DNA of 64,000 nucleotides from Bryobacteraceae bacterium (lineage in GTDB: Bacteria; Acidobacteriota; Terriglobia; Bryobacterales; Bryobacteraceae). Where the stretch lies: positions 99,625 through 163,624 of the forward strand of contig JABAQT010000002.1 of NCBI GenBank assembly GCA_019187195.1, given 5' to 3'. A model generated the notes under the pieces. It ran no database searches. It worked only from the letters and a program-made list of their open reading frames with translations, and was not told the origin of the DNA. Positions 1 through 8,652 of this stretch are shown here, piece after piece. Position 1 is the stretch's first letter. Every line of letters starts with the position of its first letter. Position numbers and translations under genes: made by a program.

Positions 1-588
1 CTCTTTGATGACAGCCTGGTCCGGGTCATCACGGTGACGGAGAAGCCCGCCCCGCCAGGAAAACTTCACAAACACGACGTGAACCGCGTGATGATCTACC
101 TCGATGCCGGCCGGATGCGCCTCGACTTCAAGGACACTGGCCCGAAGGACTTTACTGTCGCCCCGGGCATGGTTCGTTGGGATCCGGCCGGCGGACTCCA
201 CACCAGCCAGACATTGGGATCCCAGTCTTTCCGTATCGTTGAAATCGAAATTAAGAAGCCACACGGCGCGCCCGTCCGGTTCCCCGAACTCGACCCGGTC
301 AGGATTGATCCCCAACACTATAAAGTTGAACTCGAGAATGACCAGGTGCGAGTCATTCGGGCAAAGTTCGAAGCAGGCTATCAGACGCCGGAGCATGAGC
401 ATGTGTTGCCACGCGTCGCGGTGTATCTCACCGGCTATCAGCTTCGGGTTACCGGCGCGGACGGAAAAGTGACTACGCCCCGCGGCCCGGCGGGCCAGGT
501 GCTGCTCGGGGGCCCATCCAGGCACACCGAACTCAATACCAGCGGAGCCCCGTTCGAGGTTCTGGTCGTCGAATTGAAAACCCGCTGA
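1..588 (+). CDS. Two-cupin-domain protein, 5'-truncated by window edge
   Basis: The frame is open from the first base, so the gene begins outside the window; the GTG at 34 is internal. Two similar half-repeats are visible: one opens with LFDDSLVRVITVTEKP and the second with VELENDQVRVIRAKFEAGY. Each is followed by a His-containing stretch (KLHKHD and TPEHEHVLPR), the pattern of small cupin beta-barrels. The C-terminal half ends with a typical cupin strand (FEVLVVELK). Metal binding is plausible from the His residues, but no substrate can be assigned. The next gene starts about 90 nt downstream with its own promoter, so the two are probably not co-transcribed. Confidence 0.7.
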   Translation, partial: LFDDSLVRVITVTEKPAPPGKLHKHDVNRVMIYLDAGRMRLDFKDTGPKDFTVAPGMVRWDPAGGLHTSQTLGSQSFRIVEIEIKKPHGAPVRFPELDPVRIDPQHYKVELENDQVRVIRAKFEAGYQTPEHEHVLPRVAVYLTGYQLRVTGADGKVTTPRGPAGQVLLGGPSRHTELNTSGAPFEVLVVELKTR

Positions 589-634
589 CCGGCAGACCCC
601 GCAAAACACAACATTCGAAAAATGTTTCAGCCCT

Positions 635-643
635 TGCTATAAT
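635..643 (+). promoter_or_regulatory. Extended -10 promoter for the DUF2934 gene
   Basis: TGcTATAAT is a perfect -10 hexamer (638-643) with an extended-10 TG. The -35 region is poor (TTCGAA at 614-619). The transcript would start near 650 and contain GGAGG at 661-665 upstream of the ATG at 682. Confidence 0.6.
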
Positions 644-681
644 CGGGAAAACTGTTGTTCGGAGGTTGTTGTTTTTCGATT

Positions 682-1002
682 ATGGCTAAGAAACGAATCC
701 CCCACTTGACGGAAACCGCGGTCAAGGTCCCCTCATCCGGGGTCTTGTCCGAAAAAACAGCGCCCGCTAAGGAAAGAAAACCTCACTCCACGCGCGCGCG
801 TAAAGCGAAACCGGCCGCGGAACCGGCTGCCGCCGATTCCCTGCTGTCCAAGGCGGCCGCCAGGGAAACCTCCGCCTACCCCCACGAAGAGATTGCAAAG
901 CTTGCCTACTCTTACTGGGAGCAGCGGAGTCGCCAGCACGGACATGCCGTCGAGGATTGGCTGCGCGCTGAGCGCCACATCCTCAACGGCGCCGTCCGCT
1001 AA
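682..1002 (+). CDS. DUF2934 domain protein
   Basis: A 106-residue protein starting MAKKRIPHL. The N-terminal 70 residues are Lys/Ala/Pro-rich and probably disordered. The C-terminal segment PHEEIAKLAYSYWEQRSRQ is the signature of DUF2934, a short helical domain of unknown function that is frequent in Acidobacteria and some Proteobacteria and usually sits at the C-terminus of basic proteins. I chose the ATG at 682 over the upstream TTG at 655 because the extra residues add nothing family-like and GGAGG lies between the two. The gene converges on lexA with a 9-nt gap. Its role is unknown; the basic tail could bind nucleic acid, which is only a guess. Confidence 0.75.
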   Translation: MAKKRIPHLTETAVKVPSSGVLSEKTAPAKERKPHSTRARKAKPAAEPAAADSLLSKAAARETSAYPHEEIAKLAYSYWEQRSRQHGHAVEDWLRAERHILNGAVR

Positions 1003-1011
1003 CGGTCCGTC

Positions 1012-1644
1012 CTACTCATACTTCCGCAGAACAGCCAGCAGCCTGCCCTGTATCTGCAAATCGTTCATCGGCACCACAATGGGCTGCATGCCCGCATTGG
1101 CGGGCTGCAGCCGTGCCATCCCGTCATCCTCGCGGTAGAACCTTTTCAACGTGGTTTCCGCATCCTTGACCATCGCCACGATAATATCCCCGTTGCGTAC
1201 ATCGGGGGTGCGCTCAATCAAAACATAGTCCCCATCGCAGATGTGGGCTTCAATCATCGACTCCCCACGGACCTGAAGCGCGTACAGGTCCCGGTCGGTC
1301 AGCAACTCGGAAAAATTCAACGTTTCGTTGCCCGCATAGGCTTCCACCGGCGTACCCGCCGCGATCCTGCCCTGCACCTCGATCTCCAGCCGCGGTGAGG
1401 CTTCTGCCTGTTGACGCTTCAACTCCTTCAAATACGCCGGCGATAATTCGAGCGAACGGCTCTGATTGAATCCTCTCCGTAGATATTGCTTCGTCTCGAG
1501 TGTCTGAATGTGTTTATGCACCGTGGCCAGGGACGCCAATTGCAGCCCGCCGGCTATTTCTTCATAACTGGGACAGTATCCGTGTTCCTCCACGAATCCC
1601 GCGATAAAATCCAGGACTTCTTTCTGTCTTCGAGTTAAGGCCAT
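1012..1644 (-). CDS. lexA: LexA, SOS-response repressor
   Basis: Full-length LexA of 210 residues. Residues 1-65 form the winged helix DNA-binding domain (RRQKEVLDFI, then SLATVHKHIQTLE as recognition region). The self-cleavage site is A96-G97 in RIAAGTP. The S24-type catalytic dyad is Ser129 (RGESMIEAH) and Lys167 (TTLKRFY). It represses DNA-damage genes and is inactivated by RecA-stimulated autocleavage. It stands alone, divergent from the beta-lactamase-like gene, and its own promoter carries an inverted repeat suggesting autoregulation. All catalytic residues are present. Confidence 0.97.
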   Translation of the reverse strand: MALTRRQKEVLDFIAGFVEEHGYCPSYEEIAGGLQLASLATVHKHIQTLETKQYLRRGFNQSRSLELSPAYLKELKRQQAEASPRLEIEVQGRIAAGTPVEAYAGNETLNFSELLTDRDLYALQVRGESMIEAHICDGDYVLIERTPDVRNGDIIVAMVKDAETTLKRFYREDDGMARLQPANAGMQPIVVPMNDLQIQGRLLAVLRKYE

Positions 1645-1649
1645 GTCTT

Positions 1650-1678
1650 ATTGTTGGCGAACAAAAAGTGAAAGTCAA
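1650..1678 (-). promoter_or_regulatory. lexA promoter with candidate LexA operator
   Basis: On the minus strand there is TTGACT (1678-1673), a 17-bp spacer and AACAAT (1655-1650). Overlapping the -10 is the perfect inverted repeat TTGTT-GGCG-AACAA at 1651-1664. The ATG at 1644 lies 6 nt after the -10, so the mRNA may be leaderless. The repeat position fits autorepression; the motif does not match the Bacillus GAAC-N4-GTTC or E. coli CTGT-N8-ACAG boxes exactly. Confidence 0.55.
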
Positions 1679-1706
1679 GACCTTCTTTTTTCCTCACCCG
1701 AAACTG

Positions 1707-1774
1707 TATACTTCTCTCATATGCCCTCACCCGCCATCCCCTCGAATCCACCTGCCATCGGGAACCCCGAGTGA
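1707..1774 (+). promoter_or_regulatory. Promoter and possible leaderless 17-codon leader ORF
   Basis: A TATACT hexamer at 1707-1712 precedes an ATG at 1721, which opens a 17-codon ORF rich in Pro (MPSPAIPSNPPAIGNPE). Its TGA (1772-1774) overlaps the GTG start at 1771 of the downstream hydrolase. The transcript would begin almost at the small ORF's ATG, and the overlap would allow translational coupling. Whether the small ORF is translated cannot be told from sequence. Confidence 0.35.
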
Positions 1775-3402
1775 CCTCTCTGTTCGCCGCTTTTGCCCTC
1801 ATCGCCTCCCAATTGGCCGCTGCTGATCCATCGCAACTGACGGATCACCTCTTCTCCCGTTTCCGAAAACCGGACTCTCCCGGCTGCGCCGTCGGCGTTT
1901 CCCGCGACGGCAAGGTTGTCCATCAACAAGGCTACGGCATGGCCAACCTTGAACTCTCCGTTCCCATCTCCCGCGAAACGATGTTCTATCTGGGCTCCAC
2001 CTCGAAGGAATATACAGCCATGGCGGTGCTGCTCCTCGCGGGCCAGGGAGCGCTGAAACTCGAAGACCCCATCCGCAAATGGCTCCCTCAACTCCCCGCC
2101 TACATGCAGCCCATCACAATACGGCGCCTGCTCGAACACACCAGCGGCATCCGCGACTACATCGGTCTCTGGACATTGAGCGCTCCTCCCGAGGATGCCG
2201 CCCTCACCGATCGCGAGGTGTGGGATATCATCCTCCGCCAGAAAGCCCTCAACTTCCGCCCCGGAGACGAATTCCTCTACAGCAACTCGAACTACTTTCT
2301 TCTTGCGCACATCCTGCGTCCGGCCGCGTTTCGCATGCTCCCGGATTTCGCCCGGGAGCGGATCTTCGATCCTCTCGGCCTTCGTCATACGCTCTACTAC
2401 ACCGACCGGTTTGCGCTGCTTCCCCACCGCGCTACCGGTTACTCCGCCGGCGGGAATGGCGCCTACCGCATTAACACCGCCACGCTCGACGTGGCCGGCG
2501 ATGGCGGAGTCTTCACCAACATCGAAGATGCGTTGAAGTGGATCGGCATTACCGCGAAACCTCCGCCTCCCTATGCGGCGGCTGTCTCCGGGATGATGAC
2601 CAGAGCCATGCTCAACAGCGGCGATTCCGCCGAGTACGGCCGTGGACTCATGTTGAAAAAGTATCGCGGCCTCGACATTGTGAGCCATGCCGGCGGCCTT
2701 CGCGGCTACCGCAGCGAATTGCTCTGGGTCCCCTCACGCAATCTGGGTGTCGCCTGCTTGTGCAACACAAGCGATGCCGACCCAGCCCGCCTCGCTCGCG
2801 CCGTGGCCGATGCCTGGATGGGACCCGTCGCCGAACCCGGACGTCCCAAACTGCCGCCGTCCGAACTGCGCCGCAAAACCGGCGTATTTCGCGATAAGAA
2901 TTCCGGCGACTACCTGCGGATCGTCTATGGCGGCGGACGGTTCCTCGCTTTGTACCAGGGCTTTCAGATCGATCTTCAGCCGGAAACGCCGATGCGCTTC
3001 CGCGCCGAATCGCCGCTTTCCCTCGAAATCGACTTCGAGAACGCCGGTGACCGCGATGAGCCGCGGTTCATTCGAGTCGAATCGGAGTCCCACCGCCGTG
3101 TCCATCTCGAGCGCGTCACGCTCGACCGTTCGAGGCCGCCGGATCTTCCTTCCTTCGAGGGCGTCTACTACTGCGAGGAAGCGCAGTCGCGCATGGCCGT
3201 GCGCATCGTGGACGGAATGCTCAACCTCGAGCAGCATGAGCAGCGGATCGCCGCCCTCGAGCCGATGCAGCGCGATCGCTACCGGTCAGCCACTCTCAAC
3301 GTCGAATTCGAACGCGATGCGGCGGGAAAAATCCGCGCATTCCGCCTCAACACGGGCCGGGTGCGCGGGCTCGAGTATGTTCGCCTGAAACCAGGAGCCT
3401 GA
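1771..3402 (+). CDS. Secreted serine hydrolase, beta-lactamase/class C fold
   Basis: 543 residues. A signal-like hydrophobic start (SLFAAFALIASQLAAA) is followed by a serine beta-lactamase-related domain at about 25-350. It has the SxxK nucleophile motif S76-T-S-K79, the Y170-S-N172 motif (YxN), and SHAGGLRGYRS in place of KTG, as in many class C-like esterases and D-aminopeptidases. The last 170 residues are beta-rich, like the C-terminal domain found in such peptidases. It probably acts in the periplasm on esters or D-amino-acid peptides; the substrate is unknown. The GTG start overlaps the stop of a possible leader ORF. The gene converges on the transporter at 3409 with a 6-nt gap. Confidence 0.85.
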   Translation: MTSLFAAFALIASQLAAADPSQLTDHLFSRFRKPDSPGCAVGVSRDGKVVHQQGYGMANLELSVPISRETMFYLGSTSKEYTAMAVLLLAGQGALKLEDPIRKWLPQLPAYMQPITIRRLLEHTSGIRDYIGLWTLSAPPEDAALTDREVWDIILRQKALNFRPGDEFLYSNSNYFLLAHILRPAAFRMLPDFARERIFDPLGLRHTLYYTDRFALLPHRATGYSAGGNGAYRINTATLDVAGDGGVFTNIEDALKWIGITAKPPPPYAAAVSGMMTRAMLNSGDSAEYGRGLMLKKYRGLDIVSHAGGLRGYRSELLWVPSRNLGVACLCNTSDADPARLARAVADAWMGPVAEPGRPKLPPSELRRKTGVFRDKNSGDYLRIVYGGGRFLALYQGFQIDLQPETPMRFRAESPLSLEIDFENAGDRDEPRFIRVESESHRRVHLERVTLDRSRPPDLPSFEGVYYCEEAQSRMAVRIVDGMLNLEQHEQRIAALEPMQRDRYRSATLNVEFERDAAGKIRAFRLNTGRVRGLEYVRLKPGA

Positions 3403-3408
3403 TCCTCC

Positions 3409-4482
3409 TCATTCCCCACGCGCGAGCCGGATGCCGTCCGTCACCAGCTTCCGGCAAAACCCCCAGAATGTGGCCAGCCACGCCGCCAGCGCGATGTAGA
3501 AAAAAATATGCGGCATCTCAATCAGAAAATCGAGGTGCATCGCCTGGGCCATCTGGAACGTGCAGGCGGTGTACATTCCGAGCGGAAAGACCGCGCCCCA
3601 ATACAAGGGATCGTACTCCAGCGGAAAGCGCTTGTAGACATAGCGCCACGCCGCCAGAATCGCCAGCATGGGAATCCACCATGTCCCCGTCGCCCAATAG
3701 AACACCGTAAACCCCTTCAGAAATGGGAGCAGCGAATTCAGAAACGGCGCGTCCGGCGTGTTCACAATCAATCTGGCCCCCGCCAGCGTCGAGATGGCCA
3801 TCGCCCCCATATTGATCCAATACGGTGGAGAGAGGTCGCCGGGCGAAAAACGGAAGAACGTGTAGCGGTAGAAAATCAGCGAGATCATCCAGATGTACAG
3901 CATCCCGCCCCACAGCCACATCGAGAGCGCGAAATAGTTGATCATCAGCCGGTAGGGCTGGTGCCAATGCAGCGCGACGAGAGCGCTCAGGCTCGCCACC
4001 GACTGCGTGGCGACCACGGCCAGCAGCCAGGCGCCAGAAATGCCGTCGGCCAGGGCCGGCTTGTCCTCCTTGATCGTGAGCGCCGTAAGCACCGTGTAAA
4101 TCAGAGCCACCCAAAGGACCACGGCCAGCGCCCACAGCACGACCGCGACATGGTAATCGCCCGTGATCAGCACAAATTGCGCGCCGAGGATGCCTGACGC
4201 CGCCACCACCGTAAAAAACCCGGGCGCGCGCTGATGGTCCGTCAGGTCGCTGAGCACCAGCGCGCCGAACCAGCGAATGCGCAACAGGTATAGCGCCCAG
4301 ATACTCACATAGGCCGCGATGTTCAGGACGAACAGCGCCCACGCCAGCCAGGCAATGTTCATCATGTGCGCGGAAAGCGAAACGATACCCGTCGCCATCA
4401 CCATCGCGAAATAGCTCGGTGAGAGCCCGGCCGCCAATGCGGCCACGGTACCGCGGCGCGAATCCGTTTCGGTATGGGTCAC
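3409..4482 (-). CDS. SLAC1/TehA (TDT) family anion channel or transporter
   Basis: 357 residues with about ten hydrophobic segments. The N-terminal SPSYFAMVMATGIVSLSA is the hallmark of the TDT family (TehA, plant SLAC1, Mae1), which moves anions such as nitrate, chloride, sulfite or dicarboxylates. It follows the DUF7009-like gene by 5 nt and is the last gene of the nar-act unit. SLAC1 homologues can conduct nitrate, so moving nitrate or nitrite across the inner membrane is an attractive role, but this is inference from position. Dicarboxylate or sulfite transport remains possible. No terminator was recognised after it; the neighbouring gene converges from the other side. Confidence 0.85.
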   Translation of the reverse strand: MTHTETDSRRGTVAALAAGLSPSYFAMVMATGIVSLSAHMMNIAWLAWALFVLNIAAYVSIWALYLLRIRWFGALVLSDLTDHQRAPGFFTVVAASGILGAQFVLITGDYHVAVVLWALAVVLWVALIYTVLTALTIKEDKPALADGISGAWLLAVVATQSVASLSALVALHWHQPYRLMINYFALSMWLWGGMLYIWMISLIFYRYTFFRFSPGDLSPPYWINMGAMAISTLAGARLIVNTPDAPFLNSLLPFLKGFTVFYWATGTWWIPMLAILAAWRYVYKRFPLEYDPLYWGAVFPLGMYTACTFQMAQAMHLDFLIEMPHIFFYIALAAWLATFWGFCRKLVTDGIRLARGE

Positions 4483-4487
4483 GAAAA

Positions 4488-4868
4488 TTACCGGCCGGCG
4501 CCGGAGCCGCGCTCTTCGTCGCCCGGATGCGGATAGACATCGGCGTTGAAGCGTTCCTCCGGGCGGGTCAGACAGCGGAAATCTTTCTCGATTGCGATGT
4601 CCAGCGCGCCCGCAAGGACGTAGATGCCGGTTTCATCGGAGGCTGCCCACTGCCGGACGCGGTCCGGCGCCACCGTCACCTCCGCCACCCCGGAGCCGAA
4701 CGACGCCCGGATGTCATCCGTCCCTTCCGCGGGCCGGATCTTGTAGATCAGAACCTGGTCCGGGGCAAATTCGGTGGACTCTTCCACCGCTTCACCGGCG
4801 GAAAGGCGCGCCACTTCCGGCCTTGTCAGCCGGAGCCGCAACGAATTGCCTTTGATGCGTAGTTTCAT
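4488..4868 (-). CDS. DUF7009-like small conserved protein
   Basis: 126 residues starting MKLRIKGNSLRLRLTRPEV, a conserved opening I associate with DUF7009. It is soluble, with alternating beta strands and many acidic residues, no signal peptide and no Cys-based metal site except a single Cys in KDFRCLTRP. The C-terminal tail (YPHPGDEERGSG) looks flexible. It lies 73 nt after actF and 5 nt before the SLAC1/TehA gene. Function is unknown; placement suggests an accessory role for the respiratory complex or the channel, but it could be unrelated. The family assignment is from memory. Confidence 0.65.
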   Translation of the reverse strand: MKLRIKGNSLRLRLTRPEVARLSAGEAVEESTEFAPDQVLIYKIRPAEGTDDIRASFGSGVAEVTVAPDRVRQWAASDETGIYVLAGALDIAIEKDFRCLTRPEERFNADVYPHPGDEERGSGAGR

Positions 4869-4941
4869 TGTCGACTCCCTCGGTTGCCGTCATCCCTCCG
4901 TTGTACGCGCCGCTTGCCGGAAGAAGCCCTACAGCCGGTCC

Positions 4942-6105
4942 TTAGTTGTGGTAGCTCAGGCTCTGAGCAAGCAGCGGATCCTGCACCGGCACCTGCGGCA
5001 CGCGCCGGAACCACGCCAGGAACGTCAATACGAACAGCGCCATCGCTCCCAGCATCATTCCGAATTCCATCCATGGTAGAGTCACCTTGCCGTGAGTGGC
5101 GGGCGGCAACACCATCAGGTAGAGGTCAAGCCACCGGCCCAGCAGCACCAGGATCGCCATCGAAGCCAGCACCGCTGGAGTCCGCTTGGCGGCGCTCGAC
5201 AGGAGAATCAGGAACGGCACTCCCCAGTTCAGCCCGATGTTGATCAGGAACAGCACGCCGAGCACTCCCTGCTGTCTCAGGATGTAATACATGCTCTCTT
5301 CCGTCATGTTCGCGTACCAGATGAGCATGTACTGGCTGAAGAAGATATACATCCAGAACGTGCTGAAAGCAAACAGCAGCTTGCCCAGATCGTGCAGGTG
5401 CTCCTGGTTCACGAAATCGCCAAGAGGCGATCTCGGCTTCAACCACAGGATCAGCAGAATGATCGCCGCCACTCCCGCGACGAACATCCCCGAGTAGTGG
5501 TAAATTCCAAAAATGGTGCTCGTCCACTCCGGCTCGAGTGACATGATCCAGTCCACGCTGGCAAGCCAGTAGGATAACGCAAAAACGTACATATAAATGG
5601 CCGAGGCCAGAATGTTGCGCCGCCGGTAGACCAGTCCGCCCTCCTCGTCCTGGCGGCGGGAGTTGCGGACCAGGTACCACGAGAAACCGAACCACAGAAC
5701 AAAGTAGATAACCACCCGAAGCAGGAAGAAGGGACGGCTCAGCCAGAACGCATGAAACCCGCTCGCTTCGCCATGGTGGGCTATCCAGGGATACAACTCA
5801 GGGTGGAACAGGAAAACGGCCAGCAGTCCCGCCGCGCCCACCGGTGTAGCCGCGATCATCGCCTCGGGAACCCGCCGGAAGGAGACGGCCCACCCTGCCC
5901 CGCATACATACTGCAGCCCCACGAACAGCCCTCCGGCCAGCCCCATCGAGAGCAGCCAGAACGAAACCATCAGCAGGCTGCCCCATGCTCGCTCCGGAGC
6001 CAGGGCCAGGCCGGCGAACCATGAAAGCGCGCCGATTCCAGTCAATGCGAACAGTACCCGCAGCAGCTTCCTCGGGGGTTGATAGCTGAATTCGTAGCCG
6101 CTCAT
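4942..6105 (-). CDS. actF: ActF, Alternative Complex III membrane subunit
   Basis: 387 residues beginning MSGYEFSYQPPRKLL, with about ten transmembrane segments. ActF is the smaller relative of ActC (NrfD/PsrC fold) and helps form the quinol-side membrane domain of Alternative Complex III. The ATG overlaps the actE stop in an ATGA, which fixes the start; the longer open frame upstream is a shadow of actE. Conserved stretches include ASVDWIMSLEPEWTSTIFG and the aromatic QYMLIWYANM segment. It is the last core subunit; no cytochrome oxidase genes follow, unlike many act operons. No ActG was recognised. Confidence 0.92.
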   Translation of the reverse strand: MSGYEFSYQPPRKLLRVLFALTGIGALSWFAGLALAPERAWGSLLMVSFWLLSMGLAGGLFVGLQYVCGAGWAVSFRRVPEAMIAATPVGAAGLLAVFLFHPELYPWIAHHGEASGFHAFWLSRPFFLLRVVIYFVLWFGFSWYLVRNSRRQDEEGGLVYRRRNILASAIYMYVFALSYWLASVDWIMSLEPEWTSTIFGIYHYSGMFVAGVAAIILLILWLKPRSPLGDFVNQEHLHDLGKLLFAFSTFWMYIFFSQYMLIWYANMTEESMYYILRQQGVLGVLFLINIGLNWGVPFLILLSSAAKRTPAVLASMAILVLLGRWLDLYLMVLPPATHGKVTLPWMEFGMMLGAMALFVLTFLAWFRRVPQVPVQDPLLAQSLSYHN

Positions 6106-6764
6106 TTTTTCACCTCCTGCGCCGCCGGCGTCTGCCCCGCCACCGGGGCCGGAGCCGCCTCGGCCGGCGCTCCAGAAGGCGGCACGGGTGCCGGCGCTGC
6201 CGCCGTAGTCTCTTTCTGCGCCGCCTTCACGTATGCGATTACGCTCCAGCGGTCCTCCGGCGTCAACTGCGTGGCATAGCCCGGCATCTTCTTCTGGCCG
6301 AATGTCACAATGTGAAACATCTGGCCCTCGGTCAGCTTCACGCTGTTCTCGCCCTTCAGGTTCGGCGGAGCCGGGAAGCCGTGCATCGCTACCGCCCCAT
6401 CGCCACGCATCGATCCGCCATGACACGGCGTGCAGAAATTCTGATAGACCACCGTACCCCTGGCCTTCGCTTTCTCCGGATCGAGAGGATTCTTCAACTC
6501 GGCCCCCGCCCGCAACGCATCTTCCGGAGTCGCCTGATAATGAAGCGGCGTGAACCCGCGCGGAAGTGTACCCGGAACCGGGGGTTGCATGGTCTTCCCT
6601 TCCGGCAGAATCGGATTCGGTGAGAACGAGGCATAAGCCGCCGAGTGCGCCATATCCGGAAGATAGTCGATATTCGGCACGTCAGGATCGGGCCGCACCA
6701 CAAAGTTGGCGGCCATCGTCAGCGCGAACAGCGCCGCCAGCGTCCAGTTGATCTTCGCGCTCAA
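6102..6764 (-). CDS. actE: ActE, monohaem cytochrome c subunit of Alternative Complex III
   Basis: 220 residues. An N-terminal hydrophobic anchor (about 6-22) is followed by the segment RPDPDVPNIDYLPDMAHSAAY typical of ActE, and a class I cytochrome c domain with one haem site C111-TPC-H115 and a likely axial Met160 (QKKMPGYATQL). The tail is Ala/Pro-rich. In the complex it passes electrons from the ActA/ActB redox chain to an outside acceptor. There is no lipobox, so it is anchored by the uncleaved helix or released. It overlaps actD and actF by 4 nt each. Confidence 0.93.
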   Translation of the reverse strand: MSAKINWTLAALFALTMAANFVVRPDPDVPNIDYLPDMAHSAAYASFSPNPILPEGKTMQPPVPGTLPRGFTPLHYQATPEDALRAGAELKNPLDPEKAKARGTVVYQNFCTPCHGGSMRGDGAVAMHGFPAPPNLKGENSVKLTEGQMFHIVTFGQKKMPGYATQLTPEDRWSVIAYVKAAQKETTAAAPAPVPPSGAPAEAAPAPVAGQTPAAQEVKK

Positions 6765-7294
6765 GCGGGCACCTCCTCGGTCAGCATTTCCGTCACCTCC
6801 ACCGCCCCGTGAGACTCGAGCAACCGCCGTACACGCGCCACGTCGAACGCCGCGTCCGTCTCCTCGATGATGAGGGCAAAGCGGTCATCAGTGACCCGGG
6901 GATGAACCAGCTTGGCTCTCCTACCCGGCCACAAACGCGACACCATCAGGAGCGCGGCGACCGTAAACAGGCCGGCAAACAGCACCATCACTTCGAAAGT
7001 AATCGGGACAAAGGCCGGCAGCGAGTTCCACGGCTTGCCGCCCACGTCCACCGGCCAGTCGATGGCGGCCGTCCAGATTTCAAACCACATCTTGAGCACC
7101 GCTCCCGTGGCCCCAGCAAGCAGACACACCAGCGCCAGGCGCGACCGCTTCAGGCCCAGCACGCGCTCGAGGCCATGCACCGCATAGGGCGAGTATACTT
7201 CCACGATCCGCAACCGCTGTTCGCGGGCATCCTTGATGGCGCCGATCAGCGCCGTCTCATCATCGAAAATGCCCATCAACTGAAATTGAGTCAT
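6761..7294 (-). CDS. actD: ActD, DUF3341 subunit of Alternative Complex III
   Basis: 177 residues with two transmembrane helices (about 55-75 and 103-122) separated by a periplasmic loop. Family signatures are SPYAVHGLE near residue 35, WPVDVGGKPWNSLPAFVP near residue 80 and the C-terminal regulatory-like beta-alpha-beta segment. ActD contacts ActC and ActF in the membrane domain and carries no cofactor. Its ATG overlaps the actC stop by 1 nt and its stop overlaps actE by 4 nt, indicating tight translational coupling. Confidence 0.94.
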   Translation of the reverse strand: MTQFQLMGIFDDETALIGAIKDAREQRLRIVEVYSPYAVHGLERVLGLKRSRLALVCLLAGATGAVLKMWFEIWTAAIDWPVDVGGKPWNSLPAFVPITFEVMVLFAGLFTVAALLMVSRLWPGRRAKLVHPRVTDDRFALIIEETDAAFDVARVRRLLESHGAVEVTEMLTEEVPA

Positions 7295-8652
7295 CAGTGC
7301 GCCTCCCCGTGACCGTGCTTCAGCACCCCTTTGATCTCAGCCATCGCAATTACGGGCAACACCCGGCAGAAGATGAGAAACAGCGTGAAGAAGAGTCCGA
7401 AGCTGCCGATCAGAATCGCGATCTCGATCGACGTGGGCCGGTAACTGGCCCAACTGGCCGGCAGATAGTCGCGATGCAGCGACGTCACGATAATGACGAA
7501 GCGTTCGAACCACATGCCGATGTTGACAAAGATCGTGATGATGAAGACCATCGTCCAACTGTGCCGGATCTTCCGGAACCACAAGACCTGCGGCGTAATT
7601 ACATTGCAGGTGATCATCGTCCAGTAAGCCCAGGCGAACGGCCCCCCCGCGCGGTTGAGAAAAACAAACTGCTCGTAGCGGTTGTTGCTGTATTGGGCCG
7701 TGAAAAACTCCGTGATATAGGCCAGCCCGACTATGCTGCCCGTGGCGATGATCAGCTTCGACATCACGTCGAGATGGCGCAGGTTGATGTACGCTTCAAG
7801 ACCCATCGTCTTGCGCGCGATGATCATCAGCGTCAACACCATCGCCATTCCTGAAAAGATGGCCCCGGCGACGAAGTAGGGAGGAAAGATGGTCGCGTGC
7901 CACCCGGGAATCACCGCCGTGGCGAAGTCCCAACTGACAATGGTGTGCACGGAAACCACCAGCGGCGTGGCGAGACCCGCCAGCAGCAGGTATACCATCT
8001 CGTAACGGTTCCACGTCTTGTAAGCGCCATTCCAGCCAAGACTCAGGATGGAGAATATCTGCTTCCGCAGGCCCGGTTGCGCCCGGTCGCGAATCGTCGC
8101 CAGGTCCGGAATCAGACCCACATACCAGAAAGTGGCCGAAATGATGAAATAGGTCGAAATCGCGAACGCGTCCCAGGCGAGCGGCGAGCGGAAGTTGATC
8201 CACAACGACCCGCGGAAGTTGGGATACGGGAATATCCAATAAGCAAACCATGGACGCCCCATGTGGATCACCGGAAATAGCCCCGCGCACATCACGGCGA
8301 ACAGCGTCATCGCCTCCGCCGCCCGGTTGACGCCCGTCCGCCACCGTTGCCGGAACAGAAACAGAATCGCCGAGATCAGCGTCCCCGCGTGGCCGATACC
8401 GATCCAGAACACGAAATTCGTGATGTCGAACGCCCAGCCGACCGTGGTGTTCAGTCCCCAGGTGCCGACTCCCGTGGCGATTTCGTAGCCGATAGCCGCC
8501 ATGCCGAGCGACAGCATGGAGAACGCCACCAGGAACGCCGCCCACCATGCCGCTCCGGGCCGCCGCTCCATCGGCCGGCACACGTCGCCGGTGACATCCG
8601 ACAGACTCTTATGCCCCGTCACAAGGGGCGGACTCAACGCAATATCAGCCAT
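7294..8652 (-). CDS. actC: ActC, NrfD/PsrC-like quinol-oxidising membrane subunit
   Basis: 452 residues with about ten transmembrane helices of the NrfD/PsrC superfamily. Conserved features include [19 protein letters not shown] near residue 90 and [15 protein letters not shown] near 125, regions that line the quinol site in known complexes, and the [20 protein letters not shown] segment near 240. It oxidises menaquinol and hands electrons to the iron-sulfur subunit ActB. Its start overlaps actB by 8 nt. Length and motif set match ActC of complete complexes. Confidence 0.95.
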   Translation of the reverse strand: MADIALSPPLVTGHKSLSDVTGDVCRPMERRPGAAWWAAFLVAFSMLSLGMAAIGYEIATGVGTWGLNTTVGWAFDITNFVFWIGIGHAGTLISAILFLFRQRWRTGVNRAAEAMTLFAVMCAGLFPVIHMGRPWFAYWIFPYPNFRGSLWINFRSPLAWDAFAISTYFIISATFWYVGLIPDLATIRDRAQPGLRKQIFSILSLGWNGAYKTWNRYEMVYLLLAGLATPLVVSVHTIVSWDFATAVIPGWHATIFPPYFVAGAIFSGMAMVLTLMIIARKTMGLEAYINLRHLDVMSKLIIATGSIVGLAYITEFFTAQYSNNRYEQFVFLNRAGGPFAWAYWTMITCNVITPQVLWFRKIRHSWTMVFIITIFVNIGMWFERFVIIVTSLHRDYLPASWASYRPTSIEIAILIGSFGLFFTLFLIFCRVLPVIAMAEIKGVLKHGHGEAH

